This document shows positions 1-4,297 of a stretch of DNA of 6,969 nt, in pieces. The stretch covers positions 1-6,969 of the forward strand of contig DASVSC010000288.1 in the NCBI GenBank assembly GCA_036388295.1, written 5' to 3'. A program made the position numbers and the translations under genes. Origin of the DNA: RYN-431 sp036388295 (GTDB taxonomy: Bacteria; Planctomycetota; Phycisphaerae; Tepidisphaerales; Tepidisphaeraceae). Under the pieces are notes generated by a model, which saw nothing but the letters and a program-made list of their open reading frames with translations, was not told the DNA's origin and ran no database searches. The first letter of the stretch is position 1. The number at the start of each line of letters is the position of its first letter.

Positions 1-1
1 C

Positions 2-52
2 ACGATGCTCACGCTCGGCATGGCCGTCCTCTACCTGAGGGCACTGGCGTGA
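2..52 (+). CDS. C-terminal fragment of an upstream protein, probably membrane-associated
   Basis: Frame 2 reads TMLTLGMAVLYLRALA and then a TGA stop at 50-52. The fragment is hydrophobic, like the last transmembrane segment of an integral membrane protein. It lies on the same strand as all other genes here and ends just before an intergenic palindrome, which fits a real gene end. Only 16 residues are visible, so the family cannot be named. Frame 1 is also open past base 100, but it runs through the repeat and gives a polar, unlikely peptide. Confidence 0.4.
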   Translation, partial: TMLTLGMAVLYLRALA

Positions 53-71
53 CCCGTCAGACACAACCTAA

Positions 72-98
72 CCCTCTCCCGGCCATACCGGGAGAGGG
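72..98 (+). repeat. CCCTCTCCC-type palindromic repeat, copy 1 (forward)
   Basis: This is a perfect 11-bp inverted repeat, CCCTCTCCCGG (72-82) and CCGGGAGAGGG (88-98), around the loop CCATA. Copy 4 at 6938-6964 is the same sequence in the opposite orientation, loop included. The 3' flank is AACCAGAC, nearly matching the flank of copy 3. The 5' flank (CCTAA) resembles the CCCTCACCCTA tail of copies 2 and 3. It is a dispersed intergenic repeat lying between the upstream gene and the ilvD promoter. Confidence 0.85.
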
Positions 99-101
99 AA
101 C

Positions 102-130
102 CAGACGCGCCCAATTTAAGTCGGTATGAT
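102..130 (+). promoter_or_regulatory. Candidate sigma-70-like promoter of ilvD
   Basis: CAGACG (102-107) and TATGAT (125-130) are separated by 17 bases. The -10 box matches the consensus at five of six positions. The -35 box is weak, with only the central GAC matching. A start of transcription near 137 would leave a leader of about 19 bases carrying the AAGGA ribosome site at 146-150. The -10 box overlaps the ATGs at 126 and 129, which argues against those as start codons. The -35 box lies in the 3' flank of repeat copy 1. Confidence 0.5.
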
Positions 131-155
131 GTCCTGCTCGATTCCAAGGACATCC

Positions 156-1874
156 ATGACCACCGCCACCGCACCCACCACGCAATCGCCCACGCTCAAC
201 AAGTTCTCCAGCCGCATCACCCAGCCCGCCAGTCAGGGCGCAAGCCAGGCCATGCTCATCGCCACCGGCCTGAGCTGGTCCGACCTCGACAAGCCCCAAA
301 TCGGCATCGGCAGCGTCTGGTACGAAGGCAACCCCTGCAACATGCACCTGGCCCAACTCGGCGACCACGTCAAACGCGGTGTCGAACAGGCCGACTGCGT
401 CGGCATGCGCTTCAACACCGTTGGCGTCAGCGACGGCATCAGCATGGGCACCGACGGCATGAGCTTCAGCCTCCAAAGCCGCGACCTCATCGCCGACAGC
501 ATCGAAACCATCATGGGCGGCCAGTGGTACGACGCCCTCGTCGCGCTGCCCGGCTGCGATAAAAACATGCCCGGCACCGTGATGGCCATGGGCCGGCTGA
601 ATCGGCCCAGCATCATGGTCTACGGCGGCAGCATCCGCGCCGGCTGCGCGACCATCCGCGGCGAAGAACGAAAGCTCGACGTCATCAGCGCTTTCCAGAC
701 CTACGGCGAAAAACTCGGCGGCAAAATCACCGAAGGCGAGCGCAAAGAAATCCTCGGCAAGTCCTGCCCCGGCCAGGGCGCGTGCGGCGGCATGTATACC
801 GCCAACACCATGGCCAGCTTCATCGAATGCCTCGGCCTGACGCTGCCGTACGATTCCTCGCTGCCCGCTGACACGCAGGAAAAGATCGACGAATGCGTCG
901 CCGCCGGCCACGCCGCGCGCAAGCTGCTGGAACTGGACCTGAAGCCGCGCGACATCGTCACCAAGCAAAGCTTTATCAACGCCATGCGCCTGTGCGTGGT
1001 CCTCGGCGGCAGCACCAACGCCGTGTTGCACAGCATCGCGATGGCCCGCGCGTTCGACATCGATTTGACGCTGCAGGACTGGACCGACGTCAACAACACC
1101 ACGCCGCTGCTGAGCGACTTCAAGCCCAGCGGCAAGTACGTGATGGAAGACCTTCACGCCGTCGGCGGCGTGCCGGCCGTCATCAAGTTCATGATCGAAA
1201 AGGGCCTGATCGACGGCAGCCAAAAAACCGTCACCGGCCGCACGCTGGCGGAGAACGTCAAAGACCTGCCCGGCCTGACCGCCGGCCAGCCGATCGTCCA
1301 CAGCCTCGACAACCCGATCAAAAAAGACGGCCACATCCGCATCCTGCGCGGCAACCTCGCCCCCGAAGGGGCCGTCGCCAAAATCACCGGCAAAGAGGGC
1401 ACCCAGTTCGAAGGCCCGGCCCACGTCTACGACAGCGAAGAGGACATGCTCAAAGGCTTGGAGGACGGCCACATCAAAAAGGGCGACGTCATCATCATCC
1501 GCTACGAAGGCCCCAAAGGCGGCCCCGGCATGCCGGAGATGCTGACGCCCACGAGCGCCCTCGCCGGCATCGGCCTATTAAACGACGTGGCCCTGATCAC
1601 CGACGGCCGCTTCAGCGGCGGCAGCCACGGCTTCATCATCGGCCACGTCACCCCCGAAGCCATCGAAGGCGGCAACATCGCCCTGGCCCAAACCGGCGAC
1701 CGCGTGAAGATCGACGCGGACCGAAACACGATCGACCTGCTCGTCAGCGACGCAGACCTGACCACACGGCGACAATCGTGGACGAAGCCGCCGTACAAAG
1801 TCAGCCGGGGGACGTTGTACAAGTACATCAAGAATGTGAAGAGCGCGAGCGAGGGGTGCGTGACGGACGAGTGA
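156..1874 (+). CDS. ilvD: Dihydroxy-acid dehydratase (IlvD), 572 aa
   Basis: IlvD removes water from 2,3-dihydroxy-3-methylbutanoate and the related pentanoate to give the 2-keto acids for valine, isoleucine, leucine and pantothenate. It is a cytosolic Fe-S enzyme (EC 4.2.1.9). Family motifs are present in order: EGNPCNMH (Cys61), LPGCDKNMPG (Cys134, with the metal-binding Asp-Lys), CPGQGACGGMYTANTM (Cys204 and Cys210), GGSTNAVLH (284-292) and DGRFSGGSHG (483-492, the active-site serine region). Three cysteines spread this way fit the [2Fe-2S] type found in plants and many bacteria. The length is normal and the C-terminus intact. I start at the ATG at 156 because AAGGA (146-150) lies 5 bases upstream and the in-frame ATGs at 126/129 fall in a good -10 box. 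The longer form would have 582 residues. It seems to be transcribed alone; no other ilv gene is visible. Confidence 0.97.
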   Translation: MTTATAPTTQSPTLNKFSSRITQPASQGASQAMLIATGLSWSDLDKPQIGIGSVWYEGNPCNMHLAQLGDHVKRGVEQADCVGMRFNTVGVSDGISMGTDGMSFSLQSRDLIADSIETIMGGQWYDALVALPGCDKNMPGTVMAMGRLNRPSIMVYGGSIRAGCATIRGEERKLDVISAFQTYGEKLGGKITEGERKEILGKSCPGQGACGGMYTANTMASFIECLGLTLPYDSSLPADTQEKIDECVAAGHAARKLLELDLKPRDIVTKQSFINAMRLCVVLGGSTNAVLHSIAMARAFDIDLTLQDWTDVNNTTPLLSDFKPSGKYVMEDLHAVGGVPAVIKFMIEKGLIDGSQKTVTGRTLAENVKDLPGLTAGQPIVHSLDNPIKKDGHIRILRGNLAPEGAVAKITGKEGTQFEGPAHVYDSEEDMLKGLEDGHIKKGDVIIIRYEGPKGGPGMPEMLTPTSALAGIGLLNDVALITDGRFSGGSHGFIIGHVTPEAIEGGNIALAQTGDRVKIDADRNTIDLLVSDADLTTRRQSWTKPPYKVSRGTLYKYIKNVKSASEGCVTDE

Positions 1875-1883
1875 GTATGACAG

Positions 1884-1905
1884 GTAGGGCATGCTAATGC
1901 ATGCC
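1884..1905 (+). repeat. Small GTAG-headed hairpin (REP-like, solo)
   Basis: GTAG (1884-1887) is followed directly by a perfect 7-bp stem, GGCATGC (1888-1894) and GCATGCC (1899-1905), with loop TAAT. A GTAG abutting a short hairpin is the known layout of bacterial REP sequences recognised by RAYT transposases. The three larger elements downstream also begin GTAGGG. Its 22 bases fill over half of the gap between ilvD and the next gene and contain the ATG at 1901. The hairpin is certain; its REP nature is inferred. Confidence 0.5.
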
Positions 1906-1915
1906 GGGACTTTGT

Positions 1916-2410
1916 ATGATTCGCGTTAATCTTAAGTCTTTCGTGACTGACGGCCGATTCGGCCCGATCGCTTTCGGCAATTCGCGTGAGGCGCTTGTTT
2001 CTTTGCTTGGACAACCTGAAGGCTACGGACCGGAAATGAATGGCCGTGCATGGTGGTGGGACTACGGAGATGTGCGATTTGGCTGGGACGTAACGGGCAA
2101 CAATTGTCTGCAGTCAATCCATGTGTTGTTGCAGGGCAACGCGCTCCCCACGGGAGGAGATGTCATCGAACTCATGCCGTGGTTTGCTCGTCGCGGCGAA
2201 TCCCGCAAAGCGGTTGAAACAATGCTGAAAGCCGAAGGGATCGCGTTCGATCGCGTCCGCGAAGGTTGGGATGCTGGCTTCGTTCGTGTGGCTGTCGGCG
2301 TTGGTGTTCGACTAACGTTTAACGAGGGGAAGTCCAGCGAAAGCTGCCCTTTAGGATTGCTCGGGCTGGAATATTCTCCTGCATTTCCGCGATTGAAGAG
2401 CAGTCGGTAA
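1916..2410 (+). CDS. Protein of unknown function, 164 aa, lower GC than its neighbours
   Basis: I do not recognise a named family. The protein is soluble, with no signal peptide or membrane segment. Its N-terminus contains RFGPIAFGNSREALVSLLG followed by QPEG. This has the pattern of small proteins with an (I/F)-x-x-G-x-(S/T)-R-E-x-(L/V)-x-x-L-L-G-x-P segment, often orphan accessory or immunity-like genes. A tryptophan-rich stretch, RAWWWDYGDVRFGW (44-57), follows. I prefer ATG 1916 to ATG 1901 because 1901 lies inside a hairpin and the shorter form begins at the family-like segment. No strong Shine-Dalgarno is visible; GGGA at 1906-1909 is the best. Two 60-base samples (1921-2040) are 52-53% G+C, against about 65% in a sample of ilvD, which suggests recent acquisition. 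REP-like hairpins lie on both sides. Confidence 0.7.
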   Translation: MIRVNLKSFVTDGRFGPIAFGNSREALVSLLGQPEGYGPEMNGRAWWWDYGDVRFGWDVTGNNCLQSIHVLLQGNALPTGGDVIELMPWFARRGESRKAVETMLKAEGIAFDRVREGWDAGFVRVAVGVGVRLTFNEGKSSESCPLGLLGLEYSPAFPRLKSSR

Positions 2411-2422
2411 TTGCGTAGCCGT

Positions 2423-2486
2423 GTAGGGTCCGCACGGCGGACCATTTCTTGGAACCGTGCGAAACGGTCCGCGGTGCGGACCCTAC
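2423..2486. repeat. REP/BIME-like palindromic element A
   Basis: The outer arms are GTAGGGTCCGCAC (2423-2435) and its exact reverse complement (2474-2486). Each half also folds on itself: GGTCCGC (2427-2433) with GCGGACC (2437-2443), and GGTCCGC (2466-2472) with GCGGACC (2476-2482), each around a 3-base loop. This is two GTAG-headed hairpins facing each other, the layout of a bacterial interspersed mosaic element. Element C (3270-3332) is a diverged copy. It starts 12 bases after the unknown gene ends and could protect or terminate its transcript, though no T-run follows. Confidence 0.75.
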
Positions 2487-2514
2487 GAAAACGGACCCGA
2501 CCCGTAGGCTAGTT

Positions 2515-2586
2515 GTGTAGGGTGGGGTTCATCCCCACCGCGAGCGGTGGCGACGCTGATCGGTGGGGATGAACCCCACCCTACAC
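2515..2586. repeat. REP/BIME-like element B: perfect 26-bp inverted repeat
   Basis: Bases 2515-2540 and 2561-2586 are exact reverse complements over all 26 positions, around a 20-base centre (2541-2560). Each arm contains GTAG (2517-2520 in the left arm) and then a 7-bp stem, GGTGGGG and CCCCACC, around TTCAT. The architecture matches element A but the stem sequence differs, so it is a second family with the same plan. Perfect identity between arms suggests recent insertion or active homogenisation. It lies 28 bases after element A. Confidence 0.8.
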
Positions 2587-2600
2587 TCGGTGCGTTGCCC

Positions 2601-2645
2601 GGTGCCACCGTCTTGTGCGCGAGCAGCGGAAGGTGGCGGGTGGCA
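2601..2645. repeat. Possible degenerate palindromic repeat (GGTGCCACC type)
   Basis: GGTGCCACC (2601-2609) can pair through GCCACC with GGTGGC at 2632-2637, or through TGCCACC with GGTGGCA at 2639-2645. The second arm looks partly duplicated, so this may be the remnant of another dispersed repeat. The rest of the 2411-2740 gap is accounted for by elements A and B and by the antitoxin promoter region; I see no gene in it. Confidence 0.3.
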
Positions 2646-2665
2646 GAGGTTAATACGCTAACTTG

Positions 2666-2703
2666 TGTGTTGTGGCCACCCAACACAGGTTGGACTATCA
2701 ACC
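2666..2703. promoter_or_regulatory. Two adjacent inverted repeats upstream of the toxin-antitoxin promoter (operator candidates)
   Basis: TGTGTTG (2666-2672) pairs with CAACACA (2681-2687) around an 8-base centre holding TGGCCA. GGTTG (2688-2692) pairs with CAACC (2699-2703) around GACTAT. The two dyads are contiguous, share a GTTG/CAAC core, and end 25 bases before the -10 box, so a bound protein would cover the -35 region. Type II antitoxins commonly repress their own promoter through such dyads. The operator role here is inferred from position. Confidence 0.4.
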
Positions 2704-2728
2704 CGTGCCACTCATGACGTGGCCGTGT

Positions 2729-2734
2729 TATAAT
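2729..2734 (+). promoter_or_regulatory. Consensus -10 box (TATAAT) of a probably leaderless transcript
   Basis: TATAAT matches the consensus at all six positions. Its last base is 7 bases before the A of the antitoxin ATG at 2741, exactly the usual distance from a -10 box to the transcription start. The mRNA would therefore begin at the start codon, with no ribosome-binding site. No good -35 hexamer lies 16-18 bases upstream; the region has GTGCCAC. Confidence 0.6.
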
Positions 2735-2740
2735 TCTCAC

Positions 2741-2956
2741 ATGTCCCCGATCAAGATCGACCCCGACATCATGAGCGGCACGCCGTGCTTCGCAGGGACG
2801 CGGGTGCCGGTGGAGACGTTGTTTAAGGTCTTGGCCCGCGGCCAGTCGCTCGACTACTTCCTCGAAGGTTGGCCAAGCGTCAGCCGCGAGCAGGCGGTTG
2901 CGGTGCTGGAGTTGGCGACACGGCGCGTCAGCGAAATGCCTGCGGGCGCGGCATGA
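2741..2956 (+). CDS. DUF433-family protein, probable antitoxin, 71 aa
   Basis: This short protein has the DUF433 signature: IDPDIMSGTPCFAGTRVPVE at residues 6-25, then GQSLDYFLEGWPSVSREQA (34-52) and a helical tail. DUF433 proteins have a small helix-turn-helix-like fold. They are often encoded just upstream of PIN-like toxins and predicted to act as VapB-like antitoxins that bind the toxin and repress the operon. The next gene is such a partner, and the two overlap by four bases (ATGA). I start at ATG 2741 because the family signature begins there and the -10 box fits it. The open frame to 2663 would run through the palindromes and the promoter. The protein looks complete. Confidence 0.85.
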   Translation: MSPIKIDPDIMSGTPCFAGTRVPVETLFKVLARGQSLDYFLEGWPSVSREQAVAVLELATRRVSEMPAGAA

Positions 2957-3273
2957 AGTTGCTGCTCGACGAGTGCGTGGACGAGCACTTCCGCAATCAT
3001 GTGCCGGGCCATGAAGTGTTCACCGTCCGCTACATGGGCTGGTCTGGCATCAAGAACGGCGAGTTGCTGCGTGTCGCGGCCGCGGAAGGATTTGACGCGC
3101 TCGTGACCACCGATCGCGGCATTCCGCACCAGCACAACCCGGCCACGCTGCCGATGTCGATCGTTTGCCTATATGTCGAGGCGAACGACCTCGGGGCGTT
3201 GATCAATGCCGTGCCGAAGATCCTTACTAAGCTGGCGACGCTTCCGTCACGGAGCATTGCGGAAGTCATGTAG
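2953..3273 (+). CDS. DUF5615 PIN-like protein, probable toxin nuclease, 106 aa
   Basis: The protein opens with MKLLLDECVDEHF, the DUF5615 (PIN-like) start with acidic Asp6-Glu7. It continues through NGELLR (Glu37) to FDALVTTDRGIPHQHN (47-62), whose Asp54 is the second metal-site acid of PIN-like folds. This arrangement fits a metal-dependent RNase of the VapC kind, although DUF5615 proteins are mostly predicted rather than proven toxins. The key acids are present, so it appears intact. Its ATG overlaps the DUF433 stop by four bases, which indicates translational coupling and toxin-antitoxin pairing. Its stop codon TAG (3271-3273) is also part of the GTAG that begins repeat element C, so the repeat may have trimmed or replaced the original C-terminus. 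Confidence 0.83.
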   Translation: MKLLLDECVDEHFRNHVPGHEVFTVRYMGWSGIKNGELLRVAAAEGFDALVTTDRGIPHQHNPATLPMSIVCLYVEANDLGALINAVPKILTKLATLPSRSIAEVM

Positions 3274-3332
3274 GGTCCGCACTGCGGGCTGCCCGGTGAC
3301 GTGCGAAGTGTGATCCGCGGTGCGGGCCCTAC
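3270..3332. repeat. REP/BIME-like palindromic element C (diverged copy of A)
   Basis: The outer arms GTAGGGTCCGCAC (3270-3282) and GTGCGGGCCCTAC (3320-3332) are reverse complements with one G-T mismatch. The left arm is identical to that of element A. The left half folds as GGTCCGC (3274-3280) with GCGGGCT (3284-3290), using two wobble pairs. The centre (3291-3319) differs from A. Its first bases overlap the end of the toxin gene, so it lies directly at that gene's 3' end. Elements A and C bracket the toxin-antitoxin pair. Confidence 0.7.
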
Positions 3333-3784
3333 GTCTGTAGAGTGTGACGCGTTCGATTATCTTTGGGTCGGGGCGATGTCTGACTTATGAGTGCGGACCG
3401 GGTCCGCGGGCATCGATCGGAGTGACCTTCAAAGTCGCCGGGCGAAAATTGTAATGGACGTTCGGTGGCCGGTTGATCCGGCTTCGGGCGAAGTCGGCGC
3501 GCACGGCCGCCGCCGCCCGGAGGCGGCGGGGGTGCGAAGCAGTCGAAACATGGCGGCCCGGCGACGGCCGCAGGGCGGCGAGTCTGACGGACGAATCTAA
3601 CAAGCCGTGGGGCCGCAACAAGGCGGAAATCCGCCGGCGGGCAGGGCGGTGGCCACGGCGAATTTTGATCAGGATTTAGGCCGACACGGCGGGGCGCATC
3701 GGTAGAGTCGATCGCGGCGGCACAAATCGGCCGCCGGGATTGAACGGGTCGGGCTTTGGCGGGGGCGTCGTGCCGTCCCGGCGG
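3333..3784. other. Gene-free stretch rich in GC hairpins before rpmA
   Basis: I see no credible gene here; the short open frames are arginine- and proline-rich by-products of high GC. Several perfect stems can be drawn: GCGGACC/GGTCCGC (3393-3407), CGCAC/GTGCG with an inner CCGCCGCC/GGCGGCGG (3500-3536), GCGGCC/GGCCGC (3553-3571), and GCCGTGG/CCACGGC (3604-3659) enclosing GGCGGA/TCCGCC (3622-3635). The first shares its arm sequence with element A and may be a repeat remnant. The rest could be decayed repeats or an unrecognised structured RNA. I found no RNase P, tmRNA or tRNA signatures by eye. Confidence 0.4.
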
Positions 3785-3813
3785 TTGACCCGGCCCGCGA
3801 TCGGCGGTATCTT
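3785..3813 (+). promoter_or_regulatory. Candidate sigma-70-like promoter of rpmA
   Basis: TTGACC (3785-3790, five of six consensus positions) and TATCTT (3808-3813, four of six) are separated by exactly 17 bases. Transcription would start near 3820 and give a leader of about 55 bases before the rpmA ribosome site. This explains how rpmA can be expressed without the usual upstream rplU gene. Confidence 0.55.
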
Positions 3814-3874
3814 GCCCGGCCCGATTCTCCTGGCGCGACAGCGTCGGGTGCGTCGGCTTCGAAAGGTTTACGAC

Positions 3875-4135
3875 ATGGCACATAAAAAGGGCGGCGGCAG
3901 CTCCAAGAACGGCCGCGATTCGAACCCGCAGTACCTCGGCGTCAAGGTCTATGGCGGCGCGGCCGTCCAGGCCGGGTCGATCATCCTGCGTCAGCGCGGC
4001 ACCCAGTTCAAGCCCGGCTTCAACGTCGGCCTGGGCAAGGACGACACGATCTTCTCCCTGGTCGACGGCACCGTCGAGTTCCAGGGCCGCAAGGTCCACG
4101 TCCGCGAAGTCGCGGCCGCCGTTGCGACGGCGTAA
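3875..4135 (+). CDS. rpmA: 50S ribosomal protein L27, 86 aa
   Basis: L27 is a large-subunit protein whose N-terminal tail reaches the peptidyl-transferase centre and helps position tRNA. The sequence begins MAHKKGGGSSKNGRDSNPQY and contains the L27 signature GSIILRQRGTQFKPG (34-48), followed by GKDDTIFSLVDGTVEF. The length is typical for the family. The N-terminus begins directly with the mature-type AHKKGGGS sequence, without the cleavable extension seen in Firmicutes. ATG 3875 is chosen because GAAAGG (3861-3866) lies 8 bases upstream and the protein matches L27 from its first residue; the open frame back to 3740 would cross the promoter. obgE follows after 162 bases. rplU (L21), usually immediately upstream, is absent. 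Confidence 0.97.
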   Translation: MAHKKGGGSSKNGRDSNPQYLGVKVYGGAAVQAGSIILRQRGTQFKPGFNVGLGKDDTIFSLVDGTVEFQGRKVHVREVAAAVATA

Positions 4136-4175
4136 GTACCGGCCCGTAAAGAAACTCTGCTCGATTAGCCGGCTC

Positions 4176-4277
4176 ATCGGTTAATCAGTTGATGGGTTGA
4201 TCAGTGACGGCTTGACGCGCGGAAGCATTTCCGAGCCTCAACCGGCCACCGATCAACCCATCACCCGTTCAACCGAT
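4176..4277. repeat. Long imperfect inverted repeat between rpmA and obgE
   Basis: Bases 4176-4206 and 4247-4277 are 31-base arms that pair at about 25 of 31 positions. The best block is TGATGGGTTGATC with its reverse complement. A 40-base centre contains a small CGGAA/TTCCG hairpin. The arms are built from repeated units such as GGTTAATCA and GGTTGATCA. TTTT at 4282-4285 follows the right arm, so the stem could act as a weak terminator after rpmA or attenuate obgE. It ends about 20 bases before the obgE start codon. Confidence 0.65.
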
Positions 4278-4297
4278 CAACTTTTCCGCCCGCTCCC

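Noticed and set aside
57..1472. Open frame of 471 codons on the minus strand
   Set aside because: It is antisense to ilvD, rich in Ala, Gly, Asp and Val as expected from the opposite strand of a GC-biased gene, and shows no family motif.
893..1897. Open frame of 334 codons on the + strand overlapping ilvD
   Set aside because: The translation is almost entirely Arg, Pro, His and Gln, typical of a shifted reading of high-GC coding DNA.
1502..2014. Minus-strand open frame spanning the ilvD end and the start of the unknown gene
   Set aside because: It crosses a gene boundary and a hairpin and is antisense to two better-supported genes.
2663..2740. N-terminal extension of the DUF433 protein
   Set aside because: It covers the dyads and the TATAAT box, and the family signature begins at 2741.
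3391..3679. Small + strand open frames in the gap before rpmA
   Set aside because: They are Arg/Gly/Ala-rich, lack ribosome sites, and follow the GC hairpins rather than any codon pattern.
3393..3784. Known RNA gene (RNase P, tmRNA, SRP RNA, tRNA) in the gap
   Set aside because: I looked on both strands for their core motifs by eye and saw none. A covariance-model scan would be decisive.
3740..3874. N-terminal extension of L27 to 3740
   Set aside because: It would run through the candidate promoter and leader. L27 homology and the GAAAGG site place the start at 3875.
3329..4177. Minus-strand open frame of 282 codons across the gap and rpmA
   Set aside because: It is antisense to rpmA and low-complexity in the gap (runs of Pro and Gly). 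It has no recognisable domain.
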